Shown here in pieces: positions 42,162 to 52,677 of a stretch of 64,000 nt of DNA. The translations under genes and the position numbers were made by a program. Origin of the DNA: Altererythrobacter sp. CAU 1644. GTDB taxonomy: Bacteria; Pseudomonadota; Alphaproteobacteria; Sphingomonadales; Sphingomonadaceae. A model generated the notes under the pieces. It saw only the letters and a program-made list of their open reading frames with translations, was not told where the DNA came from and made no database searches. The stretch is taken from assembly GCF_029623755.1 (NCBI RefSeq), contig NZ_CP121106.1, forward strand, positions 1,623,001 to 1,687,000, given 5' to 3'. How positions within the stretch are numbered: position 1 is the first letter of the stretch; each line of letters opens with the position of its first letter.

Positions 42162-42824
42162 TTGTCAACCCGCCTTCGCCCTGGAGAATCAAGGTTCTGC
42201 CCGCGCGCGCGGGCGGGTGCTCGCGGTCGCCCGACCGACCTTGCCAAGCGCGAGGCGATGATTGCCGCTGCCGCGCGCAGCTTCTTCGACGTCGGCTACG
42301 AGGCTACAGCAATCGAACAGGTCGCCGCGGATGCCGGCGTTTCGAAGGTCACCGTCTACAATCACTTCGGCGACAAGCGTTCGCTGTTCGGAGCCGCGGT
42401 CGAATATGAATGCGAACGCATGCGCGGCCTGTTCGAGATGCGGCCGGCGTCGTCTGGTTCGCTGGTCGATCGCCTGACCGTGATTGGCGAGGCGATGAGC
42501 GCGTTCCTCTCGCGCCCCGAACTCGTCCGGTTCGACCGCCGGGTCGCGGCCGAGACCGAACACGATCCGGAAATCGGCCGCGCCTTCCTCAATGCCGGAC
42601 CTCACCGCATGAAAGGAGCCTTCGCGGGCCTCCTCGAGAGCCTCGTCGAGGCAGGCGAGCTCGAGATCGACGACTGCGCCATCGCAGCCGAGCAATTCGT
42701 CTCCATGGTCAAGGGCATGGGCGACCTCGAACGCCGCTTCGGCATGGAGCGCAACGAGGAAGTCGACCGCGCCCGGATCGAGGGAGCGGTCGAGGTCTTC
42801 CTTGCGGCCTATGCCGCGGCCTAG
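42162..42824 (+). CDS. TetR-family regulator of the adjacent ABC exporter
   Basis: A 220-residue repressor. The N-terminal helix-turn-helix is clear (MIAAAARSFFDVGYEATAIE, then VAADAGVSKVTVYNHFGDKR) and the C-terminal part resembles the TetR_C AefR-like ligand domain (RRVAAETEHDPEIGRAFLN). It lies divergent from the exporter operon and probably represses it, as usual for this arrangement. The start is uncertain: TTG 42162 is the only codon that keeps the residues before the DNA-binding domain, but its leader is poor and overlaps the operator-like repeats. The stop overlaps the convergent DUF1761 gene by 4 bases. Confidence 0.85.
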   Translation: MSTRLRPGESRFCPRARAGARGRPTDLAKREAMIAAAARSFFDVGYEATAIEQVAADAGVSKVTVYNHFGDKRSLFGAAVEYECERMRGLFEMRPASSGSLVDRLTVIGEAMSAFLSRPELVRFDRRVAAETEHDPEIGRAFLNAGPHRMKGAFAGLLESLVEAGELEIDDCAIAAEQFVSMVKGMGDLERRFGMERNEEVDRARIEGAVEVFLAAYAAA

Positions 42825-43216
42825 TTGAACAGCCCGATCAGCAGCCCGTAGAGCGTAAACTGCAGCGTCGCGTAGCCGGCGTCGATCAGCCACAGCCCGA
42901 ACTGGCGCTGCGCGAACAGGTAGTTGATGCCGAAGCTCGCGCCGACCCAGAACAGACCCGCAGAGAAGCCGTAGAGCGCGCCTTCCTGCATGGTGATCTC
43001 GGGCCCCAGGAACATCGCGAAAACGAAGGCGGCCAGCAGCGACAGGACAAAGGCTCCGCCGAAAATCATGGCCATATTGGCCTTCTTCGCGTCCTCTTCG
43101 GTGAGGCCGACATAGGCCATCCATTTCTTGCCGAAGAGCGGCCCGTACCACAGTCCGCCGAGCACGAAGGCGGACACGGCAGCGGCAATAATGCCAATCC
43201 AGTTTACTTCCATCAT
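42821..43216 (-). CDS. DUF1761 membrane protein
   Basis: A 131-residue protein with four hydrophobic helices. VNWIGIIAAAVSAFVLGGLW, then YGPLFGKKWMAYVGLTEEDA, is the signature of the DUF1761 family; no function is known. ATG 43216 follows GGGAGGG and overlaps the previous stop (ATGA), so it is translationally coupled to the SRPBCC protein and, through it, to the TetR gene. A part in the same lipid- or stress-related response is inferred from this. Confidence 0.82.
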   Translation of the reverse strand: MMEVNWIGIIAAAVSAFVLGGLWYGPLFGKKWMAYVGLTEEDAKKANMAMIFGGAFVLSLLAAFVFAMFLGPEITMQEGALYGFSAGLFWVGASFGINYLFAQRQFGLWLIDAGYATLQFTLYGLLIGLFN

Positions 43217-43806
43217 TCCCTCCCTGTTTGAACTTTGGCTGCCGATCGCTCGGCGAGGTTCTGGCGCAGAAGCTCGATCGAATAGACGTTGCCTGCCTTG
43301 AAGAACCCGAGCATCTGCGACGAGGCGTCGTCATTGCCGTAGCCTAGCCCGGCAATCCGCAGCCTTGTGCGATCCGGCCCGACAGGCTCCAGTTCGTAGA
43401 CGCCCCACAAGGGCGCCAGCGTATCCATGCTGACCAGCCCTCTCTCCGGCGCCTGTTCTACCTTGAGCGCGATCATCCGTTCGGGAACGAACGCCAGGAT
43501 GCGATGACGAATATTCTGCGGGTCGCCCATCGTTGCGCCCTCATGATAGCCGGTTTCGATGGAACCGCCCGCCCGCAAGTCGAAGCGCGCGAACTTCGGG
43601 CCCCACATCAGCCATCCCGCTTCGGTCGAAAGTGTCGCCCACACGGCGGCGACCGGGGCATCGATGATCGTCTCGTGGACGAGTGTGCGGGTGCCGTCGC
43701 TCTCTTCGATCACCTCGACCGATACTTCGCCTTCCTGCGCAGCGAGCGGTGACGCCAGGCCGATTGTGAGCGCGGCGCATAAGTTCAGGAGTGCACGGCG
43801 CTTCAT
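43213..43806 (-). CDS. Exported SRPBCC-domain protein
   Basis: A 197-residue protein with a signal peptide (LLNLCAALTIGLASPLAA, cut before QEGEV). The mature part is a START/SRPBCC helix-grip domain: LVHETIIDAPVAAVWATLS near residue 42 and GWLMWGPKFARFDLRAGGSI, ending in a long helix. The domain binds hydrophobic ligands. It overlaps both neighbours by 4 bases in a TetR-SRPBCC-DUF1761 operon. Ligand unknown. Confidence 0.83.
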   Translation of the reverse strand: MKRRALLNLCAALTIGLASPLAAQEGEVSVEVIEESDGTRTLVHETIIDAPVAAVWATLSTEAGWLMWGPKFARFDLRAGGSIETGYHEGATMGDPQNIRHRILAFVPERMIALKVEQAPERGLVSMDTLAPLWGVYELEPVGPDRTRLRIAGLGYGNDDASSQMLGFFKAGNVYSIELLRQNLAERSAAKVQTGRE

Positions 43807-44402
43807 GACGGCTGCCTCGCCTTGTCCATCAGCAGTTCGATATGCGCGCGGAGCACCGCGATGTTGCGATCGAACACGCCGATGTCGCGTGCGGTGCGCG
43901 CCTGCATGATCGCGCCTTCCATCGTGGTCAGGATGAACTCGGCCAGCGCGCGGCGGTCGGTTTCCGGCGGCAGCCGATTGCCTGCCTCGAGCAGGCAGTG
44001 CTCGACCGCGCCGATCCAGTTCTTGAAGTTGACGTCGAGCAATTCGCGGATGCGCGGATCGGGCTCGGACAGCTCAAGCGCCAGGTTCCCGATCGGGCAG
44101 CCGTGGGCGAAGTCGCTCATCAACAGGCCGGTGCGATAGCCGTTAAGCAGCGCGAACACCTTCTCGACCGGATCCTCGACCCCGACCCAGGCGAGGTCGA
44201 GCAGGTGTTCCTTGATCCCGTCGCGGTAAAACTCGAGCACCGCGATGAGCAGGTCCTGCTTGCCCGGGAAGAAATGATAGAGACTGCCCGAATGCACCTG
44301 GCTGCGGCTGAGGATGTCGGCGATCGAAGTCGAGTTGAATCCCTTCACGTAGAAGAGTTCGAGCGCCGTCATCACGATCTTGTCTCGAGTAGCGATATTC
44401 AT
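43803..44402 (-). CDS. TetR-family regulator
   Basis: A 199-residue regulator with the DNA-binding motif VMTALELFYVKGFNSTSIAD and SQVHSGSLYHFFPGKQDLL, and a C-terminal domain like the NemR/YcdC group (CPIGNLALELSEPDPRIREL). ATG 44402 has AGAGGTG six bases upstream and is preferred to the GTG three codons earlier. It leads the operon with the SRPBCC and DUF1761 genes. A perfect palindrome lies about 40 bases upstream and is its probable own operator, so autorepression is likely. The conserved Cys in HGCPIGN could sense electrophiles, as in NemR; that is inference. Confidence 0.87.
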   Translation of the reverse strand: MNIATRDKIVMTALELFYVKGFNSTSIADILSRSQVHSGSLYHFFPGKQDLLIAVLEFYRDGIKEHLLDLAWVGVEDPVEKVFALLNGYRTGLLMSDFAHGCPIGNLALELSEPDPRIRELLDVNFKNWIGAVEHCLLEAGNRLPPETDRRALAEFILTTMEGAIMQARTARDIGVFDRNIAVLRAHIELLMDKARQPS

Positions 44403-44413
44403 GCGAATCACCT

Positions 44414-44457
44414 CTTGATTGAGCGTTCAACCAAGCACAAGTTGATTGATCAATCAA
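44414..44457. promoter_or_regulatory. Palindromic operator candidate of the TetR operon
   Basis: TTGATTGATCAATCAA (44442-44457) is a perfect 16-base palindrome. A second, weaker element with TTGATTGAGCGTTCAA (44415-44430) shares its left half. Both lie between the TetR start (44402) and the ftsH side, where the TetR promoter must be. This is the typical size and place for a TetR operator pair. Confidence 0.55.
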
Positions 44458-44588
44458 GTGGGCGCTAGCGGTGTCTTTCGGAACCCTCGATTTCTCCAAT
44501 CGAAAAACAGCCGCGCGAATGGCGGCGCGTTATCTTGCCATTCACCCGCCTACGCCTACATAGTCGAACAGAAAGGAATGCTTTTCCG

Positions 44589-46565
<1,977 letters not shown>

Positions 46566-46573
46566 AGCGTTGA

Positions 46574-46598
46574 GCTCCTGAACCCAAGCTTCAGGAGC
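46574..46598 (+). promoter_or_regulatory. Hairpin overlapping the ribosome site after ftsH
   Basis: GCTCCTGAA (46574-46582) and TTCAGGAGC (46590-46598) form a perfect 9-bp stem with the loop CCCAAGC. No U-run follows, so it is a poor terminator. The right arm contains CAGGAG, the ribosome site of the lipoprotein gene that starts at 46605. When folded, it would hide that site; it might also protect the ftsH mRNA end. Confidence 0.6.
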
Positions 46599-46604
46599 CA
46601 AACC

Positions 46605-46877
46605 ATGCGCAACATATTTGCCTATTCCATCGCAGCCGTGGCGCTGCCGCTTGCCGCCTGTTCGGAAGAAACGCGCGACAACGCCGAGGTCATGGCCGAA
46701 CACGCGGCCGACGACACGGCCAAAAATCTCGACGCTGCGGGCGAAGTGCTCGAAGATCACATTGCCGATGCCGCCGCAGGGGTCAGCGAGGGCGCAGATG
46801 CGGTCGAGGAACATCTTCGCGACGAGGACGACCCGCAGGACGAGTTGGAAAAAGCACCAGCGTTCAACGGCAACTAA
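46605..46877 (+). CDS. Small acidic lipoprotein
   Basis: A 90-residue lipoprotein (AYSIAAVALPLAAC lipobox, Cys near residue 19). The mature part is highly acidic and Ala-rich with predicted amphipathic helices (AEVMAEHAADDTAKNLDAAG; LEDHIADAAAGVSEGADAVE). No family is recognised; it resembles entericidin-like or YgdI-like small envelope proteins only in size and lipidation. It is probably read from the ftsH transcript or its own weak promoter, with a ribosome site inside a hairpin. Confidence 0.7.
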   Translation: MRNIFAYSIAAVALPLAACSEETRDNAEVMAEHAADDTAKNLDAAGEVLEDHIADAAAGVSEGADAVEEHLRDEDDPQDELEKAPAFNGN

Positions 46878-46883
46878 GCGTGC

Positions 46884-47969
46884 TCAGAACGCTCCCAGCA
46901 GAAGTAATATCTGCAGGAACATGAGCAGGATCACGACGACAAAGACCAGCAGCAGGATCAGTCGCCACAAGGCCGAGAAGCGCGAGATCCCGTAGGTCCC
47001 GCGCAGCTGCTTGTAGATGTGGACCGGCGGAATGATGGCCAGCGCAGTGAAGACCCATCCCCCTCCGATGCCTGCTGCCGAAAGAAGCGACAGCGTGATA
47101 AACAGCATGGATATGAAGGCGAGCGAATAGGTCACGAAGATCGCGTGATCATAGGCCTTGAAGCGACGCTTCCAGGCAAACAGCAGCCATACGAAGGGGA
47201 TCGAGAGCGGGATCAGCAACCAGCTGAATTTATAGCCGTTCGCCTGCAGCTTGTAGAGCATCAGGTCGGGATTGGTGCGCCACTTGTCGATCACCTTGTC
47301 GACCCAGCCGATGCCGGTGCCCTTGAACGTAAATTTGCCATCTGGCCCCACCTGGATGAGGTCGGCTTTCTCCAGATCCTCGATCGTCTTGCGCGTTTCC
47401 GCCAGGCTCTTTTCGGTCTCCTCTTTCTCTTGCGAGCCTTCGGGCAAGGACGCAGCGCGTTCCTCCAGCGCCTGTAGTTGTGTAGCAGCGCGTTCTTCCG
47501 CGCGGATGACTGCGTCGTCTACCACGGCATCGTCGGGCAATTCGCTGGGCGTGCTGATACCCAGCGCCTGGAACACCGCGAACATCAGGAATACGCTGAA
47601 CAGGAACATCGCCATCGGGCTGACGAATTTGGCGCGCTCGCCCTCGATATAGCGACGCGTCAGTTCCCCCGGCTTGAACAGCAATTTTGGCAGCGTGCGC
47701 CAGGTCTTGCCGTCGAAATGGAGGGCGCCGTGGAGCAGGTCGTGCAGGAAAGCGCCTAGCGTGCGGTGGAGATGTGCCTTCTGGCCGCAGTTGTGACAAT
47801 GCGCACCCTGGATACTGGTGCCGCAATTGAGGCAATCGCCCTCGGTGAAATGGCCCCGCTCGATTGGGTGGCCATCCTTGTCGGTAAGGGCGCCCTTCTT
47901 CCCGCCGAACGCGCGCGAGAACAGGCTGCCTTCGACCGCCGTACCCAATGCTTCGCCGAAATCGCTCAT
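46884..47969 (-). CDS. DUF3667 membrane protein with zinc ribbon
   Basis: A 361-residue protein. A zinc ribbon with two CxxC pairs (DCLNCGTSIQGAHCHNCGQK, about residues 46-65) precedes the DUF3667 core (TLGAFLHDLLHGALHFDGKT and PGELTRRYIEGERAKFVSPM). Then come a helix, a coiled-coil stretch (residues 155-205, RAEERAATQLQALEERAASL) and three or four C-terminal membrane helices. Function unknown. The gene is monocistronic and convergent with the small lipoprotein. Confidence 0.85.
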   Translation of the reverse strand: MSDFGEALGTAVEGSLFSRAFGGKKGALTDKDGHPIERGHFTEGDCLNCGTSIQGAHCHNCGQKAHLHRTLGAFLHDLLHGALHFDGKTWRTLPKLLFKPGELTRRYIEGERAKFVSPMAMFLFSVFLMFAVFQALGISTPSELPDDAVVDDAVIRAEERAATQLQALEERAASLPEGSQEKEETEKSLAETRKTIEDLEKADLIQVGPDGKFTFKGTGIGWVDKVIDKWRTNPDLMLYKLQANGYKFSWLLIPLSIPFVWLLFAWKRRFKAYDHAIFVTYSLAFISMLFITLSLLSAAGIGGGWVFTALAIIPPVHIYKQLRGTYGISRFSALWRLILLLVFVVVILLMFLQILLLLGAF

Positions 47970-48039
47970 GCCTTTCCCCGTCTGCGACCACTATAGGCGA
48001 GCGCGACGCGAGAGGGAAAGGGCGCGTGGCGCCCTATGC

Positions 48040-48768
48040 TCAGCGGCGCTTGAGCTTGGCGTCGATCGCCTTCCACAGCCGGGCGAACTGCTCGGCCGCG
48101 GGCGTCGAGCGGGCGAAAGCTCCGACAGGCTGGTTGCGCACAGCGCATTGCTCGACCGGGCTCGAATAGGGCAGCACGGGATAACGCGGCTGTGCCTCGA
48201 GCGCCTCGCGGTGCAGTTTTCGGCGGCCATCGACCATCGAGAACACGGGAAGGATCGACGGCCCCTTGTCGCCAACCCGCTTGATCTCGGCGGTCACCAT
48301 ATCGAGCGCGCGCTGCGACAGTGGGGAGGGCGGGAGCGGCACGATCACGATCTCGGCGGTTCGCAAGACCTGGCTCGAAATCTCGTTGATCCCGGGGGGG
48401 CAGTCGAGGATGACTCGGTCGTATTGCTGATCGAGCCCCTTCGCCAGTTTCGCCAGGCGACGCTTCTTGCCCATCTGGGTCAACTGGGTATCGAGCTGGC
48501 GCAGGCTGGCATCGGCGGGCAGCAGGTCGAGGCCGGGATAGCCGGTCTCCCACAGCAATTCCTCTGGCGCCTCGTCACGCGAGAACAGGGCGCCTGCGCG
48601 TTTGGCCTTGAGCTCGACGCCGAACAGGAAACCCGCGCCGCCGGCAGCGTCGAGGTCCCACAGCAGCGTATCGTGCCCGGCCTCGACTGCCGAGAACCAT
48701 GCCAGATTGGCCGCGATGGTGGTTTTCCCCACCCCGCCTTTTGCACTGTAGACTGCGATGACAGCCAT
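48040..48768 (-). CDS. ParA-family ATPase (orphan)
   Basis: A 242-residue ATPase with the deviant Walker A motif YSAKGGVGKTTIAANLAW (residues 7-24), Walker A' LLWDLDAAGG, and switch II RVILDCPPGINEISSQVLRT. The family positions chromosomes, plasmids or protein clusters on the nucleoid or membrane. No parB gene or parS-like sequence lies beside it, so it is not a partition locus as such. It could position another cargo, for example a chemoreceptor, polar or flagellar complex. It is read on the same strand as rpoZ but separated by a terminator. Confidence 0.85.
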   Translation of the reverse strand: MAVIAVYSAKGGVGKTTIAANLAWFSAVEAGHDTLLWDLDAAGGAGFLFGVELKAKRAGALFSRDEAPEELLWETGYPGLDLLPADASLRQLDTQLTQMGKKRRLAKLAKGLDQQYDRVILDCPPGINEISSQVLRTAEIVIVPLPPSPLSQRALDMVTAEIKRVGDKGPSILPVFSMVDGRRKLHREALEAQPRYPVLPYSSPVEQCAVRNQPVGAFARSTPAAEQFARLWKAIDAKLKRR

Positions 48769-48802
48769 GCTCTGTTCCGTCTTCCTGCCTGTTCAATCCA
48801 AA

Positions 48803-48837
48803 CAAAAAGGGCCGCCCACAACGGAGCGGCCCCTTTG
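48803..48837 (-). terminator. Rho-independent terminator of rpoZ
   Basis: On the minus strand, AAAGGGGCCGC pairs with GCGGCCCTTT (one bulge) around the loop TCCGTTGTGG, and the descending arm runs into TTTTTGTTT. It lies 20 bases after the rpoZ stop and before the ParA-like gene. Confidence 0.85.
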
Positions 48838-48856
48838 ATAATGCCAACCGTCCGGT

Positions 48857-49201
48857 TTAGCCGTCGTAGTCGCCGCCGAGCGAGGTCGAGCGGGCCGGCG
48901 CCGACGCGGTAATCCGCAGCGCTTCGGCCGACTGGCTGAGCGAGCCGATCGCATCGGCCTCGTCCTCGTCGTCCGGCAGGATCTTCTGCAGGTTGGTCAC
49001 GACCGCTTCCTGCAGGTCCTTGGGCTTGATCGTCTGCTCGGCGATCTCGCGCAACGCAACGACCGGATTCTTGTCGCGGTCGCGATCGATGGTCAGTTCG
49101 CTGCCGCCCGAGATTTCGCGCGCACGCTGCGCAGCCAGCAGGACGAGATCGAAGCGATTAGGAACCTTGTCGACGCAATCTTCGACAGTAACGCGCGCCA
49201 T
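48857..49201 (-). CDS. rpoZ: RNA polymerase omega subunit
   Basis: A 114-residue protein. [20 protein letters not shown], then [14 protein letters not shown] and [14 protein letters not shown], is the conserved omega core that chaperones the beta' subunit; the C-terminal 45 residues ([20 protein letters not shown]) are a variable acidic tail common in alphaproteobacteria. The start at ATG 49201 gives the canonical N-terminus. The gene is single, without spoT or gmk beside it as in enterobacteria, and ends at a strong terminator. Confidence 0.97.
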   Translation of the reverse strand: MARVTVEDCVDKVPNRFDLVLLAAQRAREISGGSELTIDRDRDKNPVVALREIAEQTIKPKDLQEAVVTNLQKILPDDEDEADAIGSLSQSAEALRITASAPARSTSLGGDYDG

Positions 49202-49310
49202 AGGGCACTCCAATAAAATGCAAGTGTCGGAAAGGCGCTGCACCTAGGGAAGGGGCGGCGATGAGTCAAGAAATTGCTTGTGCCCACCACATGCGTTTAG
49301 AGGCATGGCA

Positions 49311-50513
49311 ATGGGGAACGAATTGGCCATGGGCGGGGAAGATGCACGGGGTATCGATGTGCGCGATTTCCGCGATCCCCCGGTCCTGTCGATCGAAGCC
49401 GCGGGGCATGGTTTCGAGATCCTCGCGGGTGGCCGCGATCGGCTCGATGCGCTGCTCGCGATGATCGACGGCGCGCAGCACACGCTGAGCCTCGCATTCT
49501 ACATCTTCGACAAGGACCACAGCGGCTGGCGCGTGCTCGATGCGCTCGTTTCGGCGGCACGGCGCGGGGTCGAGGTCAAGCTGATCGTCGACGGTTTCGG
49601 CGCGAGCGGCGACGACAGCCAGTTCCGTCCGCTGGTGCTGGCGGGCGGCAAGTTCTGGCTGTTCAGCCCCAAATGGACCCGCCGCTTCTTGATCCGCAAT
49701 CACCAGAAGATCGTGATCGCCGATGGCGAGCGCGCGATGGTCGGCGGATTCAATGTCGGCGACGACTATTTCGCCAGCCCGCAGGAGAACGGCTGGAACG
49801 ACCTCGGGCTCATTGTCGAGGGTCCGGTGGTCGATCAGCTCGAGGAATGGTTTGCCAAGCTCGAATCCTGGGTTTCGAGCCGCAAGGCGCAATGGCTCGC
49901 GATCCGCCGGGCGGTGCGCGAATGGAGCGGCGGCGAAGGCGCGGTCAAGGTGCTGATCGGCGGGCCGACGGCGCGCCTGTCGAGTTGGGCACTCAGCGTC
50001 AGGCGCGACCTCGATGGGGCCCAGCGGCTCGACCTGATGATGGCCTATTTCTCGCCCTCGAACGGGATGATGCGCAAGATCGCCGCGATCGCGCGGCGCG
50101 GGCGCGCGCGGCTGGTGATGGCGGGGAAATCGGACAATGGCGCAACCATCGGCGCTACGCGTTCCTTGTATACCTACCTGCTCGACAGGGGGGCGGAGCT
50201 GCACGAGTTTCAGGCGTGCAAGCTTCACACCAAGCTGCTGGTGATCGACGATGTGACCTACATCGGCAGCGCCAATTTCGACATGCGCAGCCTCTATCTC
50301 AATCTCGAGATCATGCTGCGGATCGAAGACGCCGCGTTGGCGGCCAAGATGCGCGAGCATGTCGACTGGCATGTGGCAGGGGCCGAGAACATCACGCGCG
50401 AAAGCCACCGCAAGAAGGCGACCCTGTTCAATCGGATTCGCTGGAATCTCGCCTGGTTCCTGGTGTCGGTGGTCGACTACACCGTGTCGCGGCGGCTCAA
50501 CCTGGGCCTTTAG
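49311..50513 (+). CDS. Phospholipase D-family protein (cardiolipin synthase-like, ClsB type)
   Basis: A 400-residue enzyme with two HKD motifs: HQKIVIADGERAMVGGFNVG (His131) and HTKLLVIDDVTYIGSANFDM (His306). The spacing and the GGFN/GSANFD extensions fit cardiolipin synthases without N-terminal membrane helices (ClsB/ClsC) and related phosphatidyltransferases. It would condense phospholipids in the inner membrane. The start at ATG 49311 has AGAGG seven bases upstream; an ATG two codons earlier is too close to that site. It is convergent with dnaB. Confidence 0.88.
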   Translation: MGNELAMGGEDARGIDVRDFRDPPVLSIEAAGHGFEILAGGRDRLDALLAMIDGAQHTLSLAFYIFDKDHSGWRVLDALVSAARRGVEVKLIVDGFGASGDDSQFRPLVLAGGKFWLFSPKWTRRFLIRNHQKIVIADGERAMVGGFNVGDDYFASPQENGWNDLGLIVEGPVVDQLEEWFAKLESWVSSRKAQWLAIRRAVREWSGGEGAVKVLIGGPTARLSSWALSVRRDLDGAQRLDLMMAYFSPSNGMMRKIAAIARRGRARLVMAGKSDNGATIGATRSLYTYLLDRGAELHEFQACKLHTKLLVIDDVTYIGSANFDMRSLYLNLEIMLRIEDAALAAKMREHVDWHVAGAENITRESHRKKATLFNRIRWNLAWFLVSVVDYTVSRRLNLGL

Positions 50514-50522
50514 CCCAAGCCC

Positions 50523-52031
50523 TTATTCGTAACCCCAGTCCGAATAATCCTTGCGGTTGGGACTGGTGAACTTGGTGATCTCGCTCTGGAAATGCAGCGG
50601 GACGTTGCCGGTCGAGCCGTGGCGCTGCTTCGCCACGATCAGCGTCGCCTTGCCCACCAGCTCTTCGTGCTTCTCCTCCCACATGCGATATTTTTCCTGC
50701 GCTTCGGAGGAAGAGGTCGCATCGGGGAAGTCGGGCTTCGACGCGAGGTGATAGTAGTCGCCACGATAGATGAACCAGACCATGTCGGCGTCCTGCTCGA
50801 TCGAGCCCGATTCGCGCAGGTCCGACAGCATAGGGCGCTTGTCCTCGCGCTGTTCGACCGCGCGGCTGAGCTGCGACAGCGCGATCACCGGGACGCTCAG
50901 TTCCTTGGCCAATGTTTTGAGGCCGCGGCTGATTTCCGAAATCTCGTTGACCCGGTTGTCCTGTGCCCGGCCCGACCCCTGCAGCAGCTGGAGGTAGTCG
51001 ACCACGATCAGCCCGATATCGTGCCGCCGCTTGAGGCGCCGCGCACGGGTGCGCAGCCCGGCGATGGTGAGCGCGGGGGTGTCGTCGATATAAAGCGGCA
51101 GCTCGGCGAGCCGCTGGCTGGCGTAGGAAAGCTTCTGGAATTCCTCGCGGCTGAGCTTGCCTGAACGCAGGCTCTCGCTGCTGATCTCGGCCTGCTCTGC
51201 GAGGATGCGCGTTGCCAGCTGGTCGGCGCTCATTTCGAGGCTGAAAAAGGCGACCGGCGCGCCGTAGTTGAATTCGCCGCCGTCGCGCTGCCAGTTGAGG
51301 TGCTCTTCGGCACAGTTGAAGGCGATGTTGGTGGCGAGCGAGGTCTTGCCCATGCCCGGACGCCCGGCGAGGATCACGAGGTCGGAATTGTGCAGGCCCG
51401 AGGTCTTCTGGTCGATGCTGTCGAGTCCGGTGGTCTTGCCCGACAGGCCGCCACCCGAATTCATCGCTGCCTCGGCCATCTTGATGGCGGTCAGCGCAGC
51501 CTGCTTGAAACTCGACGCTTCGCTGCCGGTGGTTGCTCCCTCGGCCACCTTGAACAGGTCCGCTTCGGCCTGCGCGATCTTGTCCATCGGCGCGACATCT
51601 TCGGAGGTGTCGAGCGCGCCTTCGACCAGCCCGCGCCCGACGCTCACGAGTTCGCGCAGCAGCGCGAGGTCGTAAATCTGCGCGGCGAGCTCGCCTGCTG
51701 CCAGCAGGCCGGCGCCGTCGGCGGTCAGTTGCGCGAGATAGGTCGTGCCGCCCAAAGCCTTGAGCGCCTCGTCGGCCTCGAAATAGGGCTTGAGCGTGAC
51801 CGGGCTGGCAGTTGCATTGCGGTCGACCAGTTTGACGATCCGCTCGAAGATACGTTCATGCAGCGGCTCGAAGAAATGTTCGGGCCGAATCGGCGTGCGC
51901 AGTTCTTCCAGCACGCGGTTGTCGATCAGCACTGCACCCAGAAAGGCCGCCTCCGCCTCGATATTGGAGGGGAGCGTGCGCCCTTGCGGGGCATCCTCGA
52001 CGGTGCGGATCAACAGATCGGTTTCGGCCAT
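50523..52031 (-). CDS. dnaB: Replicative DNA helicase
   Basis: A 502-residue helicase. The N-terminal DnaB domain (LPSNIEAEAAFLGAVLIDNR, then FFEPLHERIFERI) precedes the RecA-like motor with Walker A LAGRPGMGKTSLATN, DIGLIVVDYLQLLQGSGR (Walker B) and PVIALSQLSRAVEQREDKRP, with MLSDLRESGSIEQDADMVWF completing the helicase motifs. It unwinds DNA at the fork. ATG 52031 is used because the longer frame adds an unlikely leader. There is no sign of an intein. Confidence 0.97.
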   Translation of the reverse strand: MAETDLLIRTVEDAPQGRTLPSNIEAEAAFLGAVLIDNRVLEELRTPIRPEHFFEPLHERIFERIVKLVDRNATASPVTLKPYFEADEALKALGGTTYLAQLTADGAGLLAAGELAAQIYDLALLRELVSVGRGLVEGALDTSEDVAPMDKIAQAEADLFKVAEGATTGSEASSFKQAALTAIKMAEAAMNSGGGLSGKTTGLDSIDQKTSGLHNSDLVILAGRPGMGKTSLATNIAFNCAEEHLNWQRDGGEFNYGAPVAFFSLEMSADQLATRILAEQAEISSESLRSGKLSREEFQKLSYASQRLAELPLYIDDTPALTIAGLRTRARRLKRRHDIGLIVVDYLQLLQGSGRAQDNRVNEISEISRGLKTLAKELSVPVIALSQLSRAVEQREDKRPMLSDLRESGSIEQDADMVWFIYRGDYYHLASKPDFPDATSSSEAQEKYRMWEEKHEELVGKATLIVAKQRHGSTGNVPLHFQSEITKFTSPNRKDYSDWGYE

Positions 52032-52170
52032 GGCGGCCTTTTGCGCTGCGATGGTCGCAGCGCGCAAGGGCCAATCATGGCATTCGCGCCGCACTGGCTT
52101 GTGGATAGCGGGGATGGATTGCCGAAACGCTTGCTAATCGCCCTTCGCATCTGCGAAAGGCCGCAGTGCA

Positions 52171-52656
52171 ATGGCCGACAATCATCGCATCGCGCATATC
52201 TCGCTCGACGAGGAAACGATCATCTGGCGCAATGCCGATGTCGAGCAGGAACGGCGCGTGGCGATCTTCGACCTGATCGAGGAAAACTGCTTCAAGCCGG
52301 TGCGCAGTGTCGAGCGTGGCGCCGGCGGTCCCTATCGCCTCGGCCTCTCGGTGCAGGACGGCAGGCTGGTAATGGCAATCAGCGACGAGGGCGAACAACT
52401 GCTCGAGCAGTTGATCATCGGCCTTGCCCGCTTTCGTCGCCCGATCCGCGAGTATTTCGCGATCTGCGACAGCTATTACCAGGCCATTCGCAAGGCCACC
52501 CCGGCCGAGATCGAGACGATCGACATGGCGCGGCGGGGAATACACAACAATGCCGCCGAGCTGCTGATGGAACGCCTGGAAGGCAAGGTGGAGCTAGACT
52601 TTCCGACCGCGCGGCGGCTTTTCACGCTCATTTGCGTGCTGCATATCAAGGGCTGA
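52171..52656 (+). CDS. UPF0262 family protein
   Basis: A 161-residue protein of the UPF0262 family, which I know mainly from alphaproteobacteria. Typical segments are RRVAIFDLIEENCFKP, GPYRLGLSVQDGRLVMAISD, FRRPIREYFAICDSYYQAIR and the basic IDMARRGIHNNAAELLMERL near the C-terminus. Function unknown. It is 21 bases upstream of the GH25-like gene on the same strand; a cdd gene follows, so the three may be cotranscribed. Confidence 0.9.
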   Translation: MADNHRIAHISLDEETIIWRNADVEQERRVAIFDLIEENCFKPVRSVERGAGGPYRLGLSVQDGRLVMAISDEGEQLLEQLIIGLARFRRPIREYFAICDSYYQAIRKATPAEIETIDMARRGIHNNAAELLMERLEGKVELDFPTARRLFTLICVLHIKG

Positions 52657-52677
52657 TAAGGGGTCGGCTCGAACTTC

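Noticed and set aside
37774..42824. The efflux genes as an RND pump
   Set aside because: There is no RND inner-membrane transporter; the adaptor and outer-membrane factor accompany an ABC ATPase and FtsX-type permease.
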